NCBI GenBank assembly: GCA_947500385.1
Contig: CANMSA010000004.1
Coordinates: forward strand, 124,001 to 188,000
Origin: an uncultured Flavobacteriaceae bacterium
GTDB taxonomy: Bacteria > Bacteroidota > Bacteroidia > Flavobacteriales > Flavobacteriaceae
Reading direction: 5' to 3'
Length of the DNA: 64,000 nucleotides
Shown here piece after piece: positions 41,372-48,981 of this stretch. Position 1 is the stretch's first letter, and every line of letters begins with the position of its first letter. A model generated the notes under the pieces. That model was not told the DNA's origin, ran no database searches, and saw only the letters and a program-made list of their open reading frames with translations. The translations under genes and the position numbers were made by a program.

Positions 41372-42514
41372 ATGACCAACAAACCAACCGTTACCACAAA
41401 AGGAAGATACCAACTTCAATATCGAGGAAACCAGTGCCTCAATTGCGAACACCCCCTAGACATTAGCGATCGGTATTGTCCGAATTGTTCGCAGGCAAAT
41501 AGTACTAAAAAATTGTCCCTGAAGGATTTCTTCGATGAATTCTTTTCATCCTTGATTTCTTACGACTCCAAACTCCTAAAAACCCTCTCGGCCCTTTTAC
41601 TGAGACCGGGGCGAATTACAAAAGACTATATAGAAGGGAAGAGAACCTCCTATACCAACCCGTTTCGATTTTTGTTGAGCCTGGCAATTGTGTATTTTTT
41701 AATGTTGAACTTTTCGGGAAATTTAACCGATTTAGATCGTTTTGGGGAGTCGGCCAATAAACCGATAGAAATGACCGGTCCCTTTAGTTTTATGCTCGAC
41801 TCTCCGGAGGTCGACGAAATAAGGGACGGACTGGAACAGGCTCAACTTGAAAATGGAGATTCCATCAAGATCAACTCATGGAATACCAAAGCGATTACAC
41901 AACAAAAGGATTCGACCATTCTGACCGATCCGAAAACCCACTTCCAGACCTTGGACAACAAGGATTTTTTTGAACGTCTGGCACATAAATCTGAATTCTT
42001 CAACACTTTATTGCGAAAAGACAGTGTATATACCTTCGAGGATGTTCAGGAAAAATACCAAGTAGCATCTACCTTCGAAAACAAAAAAACCTTCAACGCC
42101 ACCCGAAGTGCCTTAAAGGTCTCCAAAAGGCCCGGAACCTTCATTAGTTCATTGATTTCGAAACTGCCATTTCTGATATTTTTCTTTTTACCCGTGTTCG
42201 CCCTGTTCATTTGGTTGATGTACATCAGAAAAAAATACACTTACACCGATCATTTAATCTTTAGCTTTCACAATCAATCTTTGTTATTTATCTTGCTCAT
42301 TATTAGCTTTTTGCTAGACACCGCTTTTGGCTGGACAACAAATGGAATTTTTCTTTTGATATTCTCTGTTTATCTGTACAAATCAATGCGGAATTTTTAT
42401 AGACAAGGTAGATTTAAAACTATTGTTAAATATCTTTTCTTTAATACCATATTTATTATTTTAGCAACGTTGTCGATAGTTGTTTTTCTCACAGGAAGCA
42501 TGATTACGTTTTAG
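41372..42514 (+). CDS. DUF3667-family membrane protein with zinc ribbon
   Basis: A 380-residue protein. The N-terminal zinc ribbon keeps all its cysteines (CLNCEHPLDISDRYCPNC) and is followed by the family block SYDSKLLKTLSALLLRPGRITKDYIEGKRTSYTNPFRF in pieces, then one membrane helix. A 120-residue acidic, low-hydrophobic loop comes next, then four C-terminal membrane helices. The family is frequent in Bacteroidota and has no known function. It contrasts with the zinc-ribbon protein at the left edge and AccD, where the cysteines are lost. It is followed 12 bases later by apaG. Confidence 0.9.
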   Translation: MTNKPTVTTKGRYQLQYRGNQCLNCEHPLDISDRYCPNCSQANSTKKLSLKDFFDEFFSSLISYDSKLLKTLSALLLRPGRITKDYIEGKRTSYTNPFRFLLSLAIVYFLMLNFSGNLTDLDRFGESANKPIEMTGPFSFMLDSPEVDEIRDGLEQAQLENGDSIKINSWNTKAITQQKDSTILTDPKTHFQTLDNKDFFERLAHKSEFFNTLLRKDSVYTFEDVQEKYQVASTFENKKTFNATRSALKVSKRPGTFISSLISKLPFLIFFFLPVFALFIWLMYIRKKYTYTDHLIFSFHNQSLLFILLIISFLLDTAFGWTTNGIFLLIFSVYLYKSMRNFYRQGRFKTIVKYLFFNTIFIILATLSIVVFLTGSMITF

Positions 42515-42526
42515 AAGATTAGTACT

Positions 42527-42913
42527 ATGATCACACAAGTTACCAAAGGCATAAAAGTTTCAGTAAATACTAGTTTTGAAGGCACTTTCTTCAAAAACTA
42601 CAAGATGCACTTTGCCTTTGGTTATACGATTACCATAGAAAACCAAAGCAAAGACTCTGTGCAACTTACCTCCCGGCATTGGGAAATTTTCGATTCGTTG
42701 AACGATCTCGAGATTTTGGATGGTGAGGGAGTCATCGGGAAAAAACCGGTAATCAAGCCCGGCGAATCGCACACTTACAATTCGGGTTGCTTGTTGGCAT
42801 CACCCATCGGCGCTATGAAAGGCCACTACAACATGGTGAATTTCAGTAGTACTGAAAAATTCAGGGTGTACATTCCTACTTTTAAATTTAGCGCGCCTTT
42901 TGCGCTGAACTAA
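42527..42913 (+). CDS. apaG: ApaG-domain protein
   Basis: A 128-residue immunoglobulin-like beta-sandwich of the ApaG family, linked in other bacteria to Co2+/Mg2+ and diadenosine-tetraphosphate effects. Conserved segments: VTKGIKVSVNTSFEG, FGYTITIENQSKDSVQLTSRHWEIFDS, GEGVIGKKPVIKPGESHTYNSGC and SPIGAMKGHY. Full length. It shares a transcript with the DUF3667 gene. Confidence 0.95.
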   Translation: MITQVTKGIKVSVNTSFEGTFFKNYKMHFAFGYTITIENQSKDSVQLTSRHWEIFDSLNDLEILDGEGVIGKKPVIKPGESHTYNSGCLLASPIGAMKGHYNMVNFSSTEKFRVYIPTFKFSAPFALN

Positions 42914-43138
42914 GTTTTATTTCTATTTTTTTGGATACATTGCCTTGAATTACCCTGTTGGCACAAGGCCATTATAGGTCGGTTTTTTGGCCTTTGCACC
43001 ATCAAAATGCTGGGTGTACACACCATGTATGTAAGGCGTAGTTATCGCTCCTATCCTCTACCCAAAACCCACCTTTTTATTTCAGTTGTTTGGCAGTTTT
43101 AGCCCTTTGGGACACTTTTAATTCTCGTTAACTACCGT

Positions 43139-43146
43139 TACCTTTG
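43139..43146 (+). promoter_or_regulatory. -7 promoter box of pruA
   Basis: TACCTTTG 32 bases before the ATG at 43178. The 264-base gap before pruA also holds an imperfect hairpin (GCACAAGGCC...GGCCTTTGC, 42961-42998), maybe the end of the apaG transcript but without a T run. Confidence 0.5.
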
Positions 43147-43177
43147 CAACTGACTAATTTCAAAAATAAATAGCATC

Positions 43178-44812
43178 ATGGGCAAAGGTTTTTTTCAAGT
43201 ACCGACTGCATTTAACGAACCTATTAAAGGGTATGCCCCAGGCTCTGTTGAGCGCGAGGCCGTACTACAACAATACAAATCATATTTTAACGGTAATATC
43301 GAGGTACCACTTTATATCGGAAGTGCGGAGATCAAGACCGGGAATACAAAACCAATGTCCCCACCGCACGACCACCAACATGAGGTCGGCACCTATCATT
43401 TGGCCGAAAAAAGCCATATTACACAGGCTATTGACAATTGTCTTGAATCACGGAGTGCCTGGGCGGCACTTTCGTGGGAACAACGTGCGGCCATTTTTCT
43501 AAAAGCCGCAGAGCTTATCGCCGGACCGTACCGTGCCAAAATAAATGCGGCCACCATGATCGCCCAATCCAAGACCATTCACCAGGCGGAGATCGATGCG
43601 GCATGTGAGTTTATTGACTTTTTACGTTTTAATGTGGAGTACATGTCCCAGATATATGAAGAGCAGCCCGATTCTGCAGAAGGTATCTGGAACCGTGTGG
43701 AATATCGCCCGCTCGAAGGTTTCGTATATGCCATTACCCCGTTCAATTTTACGGCCATTGCTGGGAATTTACCGGCAAGCGCCGCGATGATGGGGAACGT
43801 AGTGGTATGGAAACCAAGCGATAGCCAAATATTTTCGGCAAAAGTAATCGTGGATATTTTTAAGGAAGCGGGGCTTCCCGACGGAGTGATCAATGTAGTG
43901 TATGGCGACCCGGTAATGATTACCGACACGGTCTTGGCCAGCCCCGACTTTGCCGGAATTCACTTTACAGGTTCTACCCATGTATTCAAATCTCTATGGA
44001 AACAAATCGGCACCAATATCGACCGGTATAAAACCTATCCCCGAATTGTAGGAGAAACGGGAGGAAAAGATTTTATCCTCGCCCACCCTTCGGCAAATCC
44101 GAAGCAAGTGGCCACTGCCATCGTACGCGGTGCTTTTGAGTTTCAAGGACAGAAATGCAGTGCGGCCTCGAGAGTATATCTACCCAAGTCGACCGCCCAA
44201 ACTATTTTGGACCTTGTAGGGGAAGATCTAAAATCGATGAAAAAACCAGGATCTCCGGAAGAGATGTCGAATTTCATAACCGCCGTTATCCACGAAGGCT
44301 CTTTTGACAAACTTGCCAGTTACATTGACCAAGCAAAGAAAGATGCCGATGCAGACGTCCTATTCGGAGGAGGTTATGACAAGTCAAAAGGATATTTCAT
44401 AGAGCCTACCGTTATTGTTACTACAGACCCTAATTACACCACTATGGAAACCGAATTGTTCGGACCGGTGGTTACCGTATATATTTATGAAGACAACGAC
44501 TGGAGTAATACACTTACGCTCGTAGATGCTACTTCGGAATATGCATTGACCGGAGCCGTGCTCTCCGCCGATCGCTATGCCATTGCGGAGGCCACTACGG
44601 CATTGCAAAATTGTGCCGGTAATTTTTATATCAACGACAAACCAACCGGAGCCGTTGTAGGGCAACAACCGTTCGGAGGTGCCCGTGCCTCGGGAACCAA
44701 TGACAAAGCGGGTTCTGCACAAAACCTGTTGCGCTGGGTATCGCCCCGTTTGATCAAGGAGACCTTTGTAACTCCGGTGAACTACCGCTATCCGTTCCTA
44801 GGGGAAGACTAA
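43178..44812 (+). CDS. pruA: L-glutamate gamma-semialdehyde (1-pyrroline-5-carboxylate) dehydrogenase
   Basis: Second step of proline breakdown: oxidises glutamate semialdehyde to glutamate with NAD+. The 544-aa stand-alone enzyme has the PruA (ALDH4) N-terminal part (GYAPGSVEREAVLQ), the cofactor loop FTGSTHVFKSLW, the general base Glu (about 293) in GETGGKDF and the catalytic Cys (about 327) in GQKCSAASR. Near the end are PTGAVVGQQPFGGARASG and KAGS, usual in the family. Proline dehydrogenase (putA part) is not adjacent. Confidence 0.97.
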   Translation: MGKGFFQVPTAFNEPIKGYAPGSVEREAVLQQYKSYFNGNIEVPLYIGSAEIKTGNTKPMSPPHDHQHEVGTYHLAEKSHITQAIDNCLESRSAWAALSWEQRAAIFLKAAELIAGPYRAKINAATMIAQSKTIHQAEIDAACEFIDFLRFNVEYMSQIYEEQPDSAEGIWNRVEYRPLEGFVYAITPFNFTAIAGNLPASAAMMGNVVVWKPSDSQIFSAKVIVDIFKEAGLPDGVINVVYGDPVMITDTVLASPDFAGIHFTGSTHVFKSLWKQIGTNIDRYKTYPRIVGETGGKDFILAHPSANPKQVATAIVRGAFEFQGQKCSAASRVYLPKSTAQTILDLVGEDLKSMKKPGSPEEMSNFITAVIHEGSFDKLASYIDQAKKDADADVLFGGGYDKSKGYFIEPTVIVTTDPNYTTMETELFGPVVTVYIYEDNDWSNTLTLVDATSEYALTGAVLSADRYAIAEATTALQNCAGNFYINDKPTGAVVGQQPFGGARASGTNDKAGSAQNLLRWVSPRLIKETFVTPVNYRYPFLGED

Positions 44813-44881
44813 TTTGTTTTTAGTACATTTACCATTCCCCCTCGTTTGTAAACCAGAAGTTTAACACTAAATACCATTACG

Positions 44882-45400
44882 ATGAAAATGAAGTTTTTAA
44901 CAGTTTGCCTGATTGGCTTATCCTATTTCGGCATGCAAGCCCAAGACAATCTAGCACAAACCACTATTCAAGCAGTTTTACAAGGAAATCAAGGACAAGT
45001 GGTGGCCCTTGCCGAGGCTTTCTCCGAAGAGCAATACGATTGGCGCCCCACTGAAGGTGTTAACTCTGTAAGCGAAGCACTATTGCATGTAGCTGCGGCC
45101 AATTATTACTTAGCTTCCAAAATGGGCTTCCCTCCGCCTGAGGGAGTGGATATGATGGGACTTTCCAAAATTACCGGTAAAGAAAACGTTATAGCCGCTT
45201 TAAAAGCTTCCAACGAATTTGTACTCGCCACTATCATGAAGGTAGAAACGGCCAAATTAAATGAGGAAGTTGATTTTGGTTTTGCCAAAATGAACATGAT
45301 GGGCGGTCTCCTTGCCATGATGGAACATAATGGAGAACACAAAGGACAACTCATTGCCTATGCTCGTTCGAACGGGGTCGTACCACCTTGGAGCAAATAA
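44882..45400 (+). CDS. Exported DinB-family protein
   Basis: A 172-residue four-helix DinB/YfiT-type protein with a signal peptide (LIGLSYFGMQAQ), unusual because most relatives are cytoplasmic. Metal-ligand histidines typical of the family are seen in ALLHVAAANYY and MEHNGEHKGQ. These proteins bind a metal and often act in thiol transfer or damage responses; here the action would be periplasmic. The substrate is unknown. It ends in a clear terminator. Confidence 0.9.
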   Translation: MKMKFLTVCLIGLSYFGMQAQDNLAQTTIQAVLQGNQGQVVALAEAFSEEQYDWRPTEGVNSVSEALLHVAAANYYLASKMGFPPPEGVDMMGLSKITGKENVIAALKASNEFVLATIMKVETAKLNEEVDFGFAKMNMMGGLLAMMEHNGEHKGQLIAYARSNGVVPPWSK

Positions 45401-45417
45401 GATAGTTCTATTATTTA

Positions 45418-45453
45418 GAAGGCCTCCCAGCATTCCGCTTGGAGGCCTTTTTG
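45418..45453 (+). terminator. Rho-independent terminator after DinB gene
   Basis: AAGGCCTCC (45419-45427) pairs with GGAGGCCTT (45441-45449) around a 13-nt loop and is followed by TTTG. Confidence 0.9.
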
Positions 45454-45471
45454 TTTGCAGTCCCCTACAAC

Positions 45472-45585
45472 ATGCTCTATCGGTTTTTTAAAATGGCACC
45501 TATTGGGACCTTTTTTATGTCAACCATCGGTAGCAAAGATGATTCCCCGAAAGAGGCCGATATACTATTGAAAATCGACAACTAA
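45472..45585 (+). other. Possible 37-residue reading frame in a terminator-bounded gap
   Basis: The 309-base gap between the DinB and GlxA-type genes is free of larger genes. It holds an ATG-started 37-codon frame (MLYRFFKMAPIGTFF ... LLKIDN) that matches nothing I recognise. A second terminator-like hairpin lies at 45625-45650, so the piece 45454-45650 may be an independent small RNA or peptide gene. Weak evidence. Confidence 0.25.
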
Positions 45586-45624
45586 CTCTGTAAACGACGG
45601 AAGTTGATGGCAATGCATTGTACC

Positions 45625-45650
45625 AGTAGCAGGGTATCCCTACTTTTTTT
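45625..45650 (+). terminator. Terminator-like hairpin in the intergenic gap
   Basis: AGTAG (45625) and CTACT (45640) pair outside a short GG/CC inner stem with a 2-base bulge, followed by seven T. Its upstream transcript is not known. Confidence 0.5.
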
Positions 45651-45683
45651 GCTTCCCATCACCCGCTAGTTCGCCGAAAATTT

Positions 45684-45691
45684 TACTTTTG
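45684..45691 (+). promoter_or_regulatory. -7 promoter box of the GlxA-type gene
   Basis: TACTTTTG 19 bases before the GTG start at 45710; it supports that start. No -33 TTG. Confidence 0.5.
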
Positions 45692-45709
45692 GAAAAAACA
45701 GCCCACTAA

Positions 45710-46678
45710 GTGTCAAAAAACAATAATTTCAGAGCTTTTTTTGTTGTACCACCAGCAGTTCAACTGCTCGATATATCTGGCCCTGCCCATCTGTTCTATG
45801 AGGCCAGGGCTTACGGTGCAGCGGTTGAGAATGTTTTCATTAGCCTCACCGATACGGTTCAGGAAGCCTCTTGCTCAGGCCTTTCGCTGGGCAATCTACA
45901 GCAATTTGCCGATTTTAATCTGGGAAAAACAGATTGGGTTTTTCTACCGGGTTTGGAATCGAACCTTTTAGTACACTCCAATTTTGAAAAAAGCAACGCG
46001 CCATTTTACGATTGGCTCAATCAACAGCACACCGCCGGGGCCAAAATATGTTCCGTTTGTACGGGAGCCTATCTATCCGCGCAAGCCGGCCTGCTTGCCA
46101 ATAAGGAATGTACCACCCACTGGAAGTTCATAGAAGATTTTAGTGCAAGATATCCCGAAGCCCGTGTCTTAAACGATCGGCTCATAGTAAAGGATGGGAA
46201 TTTATATTCAAGCGCTGGAGTTTCGTCGGGAATAGATCTGGCCCTCTATTTATTAGAAGAGGCCTTCGGTCCTGTTTTTGCTGCCAAAATAGCCAAGGAA
46301 GTAGTTATTTTTCTAAGACGTACCGAACACGATCCACAGCTCAGTGTTTTTCTCCAATACCGCAATCATTTGGAAAACCGTATTCACAAGGTACAAGATC
46401 TCTTGGCCCAAGCGGTACATCAGAAATCGAAGATCCAAAAACTGGCCGAGGAGGTACATATGAGTCCTAGAAACTTGACTAGGCTTTTTAAAAAAACAAC
46501 CGGCATTACTATTGGGCAATATGTAGACAAGCTAAGGGTCGAGAAGGCCATGTTATTGCTCGCCGAAGGGGAGCGCGTAGATGTTGTAAGCAACGCTTGT
46601 GGCCTCAATAGTGCAAATCAGCTAAGGACACTTCTCAAAAAACACACCGATCTATTACCCTCCCAATTGCGGTCGTAA
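45710..46678 (+). CDS. GlxA-family regulator: DJ-1/PfpI domain plus AraC helix-turn-helix
   Basis: A 322-residue protein beginning with GTG. Residues about 8-190 are a DJ-1/PfpI (class I glutamine-amidotransferase-like) domain with the nucleophile-elbow Cys117 in CSVCTGAYLSAQAG. The last 100 residues are an AraC DNA-binding domain (KLAEEVHMSPRNLTRLFKKTTG, VVSNACGLNSANQLRTLLKKH). The DJ-1 part probably senses a small molecule. The next gene codes for an exported DJ-1 protein, so the two may share a ligand. The -7 box at 45684 supports the GTG start. Confidence 0.92.
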   Translation: MSKNNNFRAFFVVPPAVQLLDISGPAHLFYEARAYGAAVENVFISLTDTVQEASCSGLSLGNLQQFADFNLGKTDWVFLPGLESNLLVHSNFEKSNAPFYDWLNQQHTAGAKICSVCTGAYLSAQAGLLANKECTTHWKFIEDFSARYPEARVLNDRLIVKDGNLYSSAGVSSGIDLALYLLEEAFGPVFAAKIAKEVVIFLRRTEHDPQLSVFLQYRNHLENRIHKVQDLLAQAVHQKSKIQKLAEEVHMSPRNLTRLFKKTTGITIGQYVDKLRVEKAMLLLAEGERVDVVSNACGLNSANQLRTLLKKHTDLLPSQLRS

Positions 46679-46727
46679 TGTCCTGATTCTGCGTAAAATT
46701 GTCCTTTAAAAGTTCTCGCAACATTGA

Positions 46728-46735
46728 TAGCTTTG
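46728..46735 (+). promoter_or_regulatory. -7 promoter box before the exported DJ-1 gene
   Basis: TAGCTTTG, 18 bases before the ATG at 46753. It suggests that this gene has its own promoter next to the regulator's end. Confidence 0.45.
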
Positions 46736-46752
46736 AGCAAATCATCAATCCA

Positions 46753-47787
46753 ATGCAAAAGCTTCTAGTATTCACCAGTATCTTAATTTTTCGATTAATG
46801 TACAGTCAACCCGATATCGGGACCAACACCACATTTATTTGCCCACCTTGCAACAGTACCTGCGATGATGCCATTCATGATCGACCGGGAGTCTGTGCTC
46901 ATTGTAATATGGTGTTGGTGCCAAAAAACAAGTCAAAGACCATTGCCTTCTACCTTCAAGACGGTGTAGAAGTTTTGGACTTTGCCGGACCAATGGAGGT
47001 TTTTGCGTATGCAGGCTATAAAGTATTCACCGTTTCAGAAAAAAAAGAGATAATCCAATCGCAACGTATACTGAACATTATGCCAGCGTATAGTATTGAG
47101 GATGCGCCAAAAGCAGATATCCTCGCATTTTTTGGAGGCAATGCTTCCGCAGCATCTACCAATCCCAAAGTAATCGAATGGGTGAAAAACCAGCAAGACG
47201 TGCATTATTACTTTTCGGTATGTACGGGTGCATTTATACTCGCCGAGGCGGGTACTTTGGATGGAAAAGTGGCCACTACCTTTCACGACGCCCTAGATGA
47301 CCTTGAAAACAGTTACCCTGCTGTTGATGTACGGTATAATGTACGTTTTGTAGATAATGGAAAAGTGATTACCACTGCAGGGATTTCAGCAGGGATTGAT
47401 GGTGCATTACATTTGGTTGCCAAACTCCAAGGGGTAAATGCTGCAAAAAGAACCGCTTATTATATGGAGTATGACAACTGGCAAGTGGGAGATGGATTGC
47501 TCTTAACCACAAACAATCCATATACAAAAACATTATCGACCGAGGCCTTTATAGATTTTGTGGGCACCTATGAATACAAAAAAGGAACTGAAATCGTAAT
47601 AAAATACAACCCCGATGACGGTTTATACGTACTAGTGAACAATATTCCTTATCCTTTGTATCACGAAAATGGGGATATTTTCTCGGATGTGCGCAGCGAA
47701 CCTGTTTTCTTCAAAAGAAATGAGGTCAAAGAAGTAATCGGGTACTCTTTAGAAGAAACAGGGGTACTTTTTAAAAAATTAAAGTGA
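46753..47787 (+). CDS. Exported DJ-1/PfpI protein with heavy-metal-binding domain
   Basis: A 344-residue protein. After a signal peptide (FTSILIFRLMYSQ) comes a small Cys-rich metal-binding head (FICPPCNSTCDDAIHD, GVCAHCNMVLVPK) like those found at the N-terminus of Bacteroidota metal-handling proteins. A DJ-1/PfpI domain at about 55-235 follows, with the elbow Cys157 in SVCTGAFILAEAG. A C-terminal 90-residue beta domain (AFIDFVGTYEYKKGTEIVIK) is of unknown kind. The ATG is set by the signal peptide and the -7 box; an earlier in-frame TTG at 46699 is rejected. It lies 74 bases after the GlxA-type regulator. This head + DJ-1 fusion in the periplasm is uncommon; the activity is unknown. Confidence 0.85.
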   Translation: MQKLLVFTSILIFRLMYSQPDIGTNTTFICPPCNSTCDDAIHDRPGVCAHCNMVLVPKNKSKTIAFYLQDGVEVLDFAGPMEVFAYAGYKVFTVSEKKEIIQSQRILNIMPAYSIEDAPKADILAFFGGNASAASTNPKVIEWVKNQQDVHYYFSVCTGAFILAEAGTLDGKVATTFHDALDDLENSYPAVDVRYNVRFVDNGKVITTAGISAGIDGALHLVAKLQGVNAAKRTAYYMEYDNWQVGDGLLLTTNNPYTKTLSTEAFIDFVGTYEYKKGTEIVIKYNPDDGLYVLVNNIPYPLYHENGDIFSDVRSEPVFFKRNEVKEVIGYSLEETGVLFKKLK

Positions 47788-47992
47788 CCCTACTCCTATG
47801 CCATCTTCCAAGCTGCAGTTTCCTACAATGTGTAATACTTTTTGTGCTGGGGCCCGCGCGCAGCTTTCGACTATTGATTCCACGTTGAAATTAAATCAAA
47901 TGCTGCCTCCCCCGGATTTAAATTGAAACCGCTGCTTTTGAAGGCCTTGAAAGGCTTCTGTTGTTCAACGAACCTTCCAGAATACAATTTAA
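47788..47992. other. Intergenic stretch without recognisable gene
   Basis: From the exported DJ-1 gene to the repeat array I see no reading frame or hairpin with a T run. It leads directly into the 11-bp repeat array at 47993. Confidence 0.6.
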
Positions 47993-48031
47993 TGTAAACT
48001 TAATGTTAATTTATTGTAAATTTTATGTAAC
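47993..48031 (+). promoter_or_regulatory. Four-unit 11-bp direct-repeat array (pho-box-like)
   Basis: TGTAAA (47993), TGTTAA (48004), TGTAAA (48015) and TGTAAC (48026), each exactly 11 bases after the last. Read on the other strand the units are TTTACA/TTAACA/GTTACA, close to the PhoB/PhoP box unit and spacing. A TTTG that could belong to a weak -7 box (48039-48042) follows, then the 42-residue gene at 48063. Confidence 0.6.
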
Positions 48032-48062
48032 TTAAGTCTTTGAATCCCTAAATCGTATTCAC

Positions 48063-48191
48063 ATGAAGAAGCATGTTCCACAAAAGGCAGAAAAAAACAA
48101 CCCTGTTGCATGGTATAAAAAAGCAACCAGATATCTAAAAGATTATGCAAGGAAATGTCGGTACTCGTACCTACGAATGTGGAGCATTTAA
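48063..48191 (+). CDS. Small basic protein of 42 residues
   Basis: The ATG-started frame MKKHVPQKAEKNNPVAWYKK ... RMWSI is strongly basic (about a third Lys, Arg and His) with several Tyr and Trp residues and no signal or membrane segment. I do not recognise the family. It is supported by an ordered regulatory array directly upstream and by ending only 2 bases before the convergent rsmG stop. It might be a nucleic-acid-binding or membrane-surface peptide induced by whatever factor binds the array; the function is unknown. Confidence 0.5.
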   Translation: MKKHVPQKAEKNNPVAWYKKATRYLKDYARKCRYSYLRMWSI

Positions 48192-48193
48192 GG

Positions 48194-48829
48194 TCACCCT
48201 TTAAATTTTAAAGGCAGGTACACTACTTTTTTGGTCTCAAAAAAGTCTTCCTTGAAATAATCCGTCAGGTCAAAAATTTGAGCTGTTCGATAGTCCTTAA
48301 GTTCATCAGACAGGTCGCCTCCTTTTAGGTATAGAATTCCATTGCGTCTTTGATGGGTAGATTCTTTTTTAATGCGCCCTTTTATCCAATGTACAAAAGT
48401 GGGCATCGCCGCAACCGCTCTGCTCACAATAAAATCATACTGTTGACCCAGTTCCTCTACTCTTTTGTTTACGGCCGTTACATTTTGTAACTGCAATCCC
48501 CGCACCACCTCTTCTACAACCTTGATTTTTTTCCCGATTGAATCGACCAACGTAAAATGCGTTTCCGGAAATAGTATTGCCAGGGGTATTCCCGGAAAAC
48601 CCCCACCGGTGCCTACATCGAGTACCGATGCTCCAGGATGAAACTGCTGTATCTTTGCAATCCCCAAAGAATGTAGTACATGACGTAGATATAACTCATC
48701 TATATCCTTTCGGGACACTACATTAATCTTTTGATTCCAATCTTGATAGAGCCCCGCAAGCAAAACAAATTGTTCTTTTTGTGTTTCGGTCAGGGATGGG
48801 AAATAATCAAAAATGAGTTGCGCGGTCAT
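48194..48829 (-). CDS. rsmG: 16S rRNA (guanine527-N7)-methyltransferase
   Basis: Methylates G527 of 16S rRNA. The 211-residue protein has the RsmG N-terminal part (DWNQKINVVSRKDIDELYLRHVLHSLGI), the SAM motif VLDVGTGGGFPGIPLAILFP, then FTLVDSIGKKIKVVEEVV and DFIVSRAVAAMPTFVHWI. The start is set at ATG 48829: the in-frame GTG at 48853 would add eight residues absent from homologues. It overlaps nothing and faces the 42-residue gene. Confidence 0.97.
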   Translation of the reverse strand: MTAQLIFDYFPSLTETQKEQFVLLAGLYQDWNQKINVVSRKDIDELYLRHVLHSLGIAKIQQFHPGASVLDVGTGGGFPGIPLAILFPETHFTLVDSIGKKIKVVEEVVRGLQLQNVTAVNKRVEELGQQYDFIVSRAVAAMPTFVHWIKGRIKKESTHQRRNGILYLKGGDLSDELKDYRTAQIFDLTDYFKEDFFETKKVVYLPLKFKG

Positions 48830-48910
48830 ACGGTTATTACTTGATGCGTCCACTTATTACGAAATGGATATTCCTTTTCCGCAAAAATAGTATATTCGGA
48901 TACTTTAAAA

Positions 48911-48947
48911 TTTCCTTTTTAGGAAACAATTCAGAAATTTCATTTCT
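48911..48947. promoter_or_regulatory. Two inverted repeats before the desaturase gene
   Basis: TTTCC-N6-GGAAA (48911-48926) and AGAAAT-N3-ATTTCT (48933-48947), both exact, in the gap before the ATG at 48982. Possible operators; no matching regulator gene is nearby. Confidence 0.35.
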
Positions 48948-48981
48948 AATTGGATTATATTTACCCAAAAGATTGTAATAC

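Noticed and set aside
42961-42998. GCACAAGGCC...GGCCTTTGC hairpin as terminator of apaG
   Set aside because: The stem is imperfect and is not followed by a T run; noted only under the pruA promoter entry.
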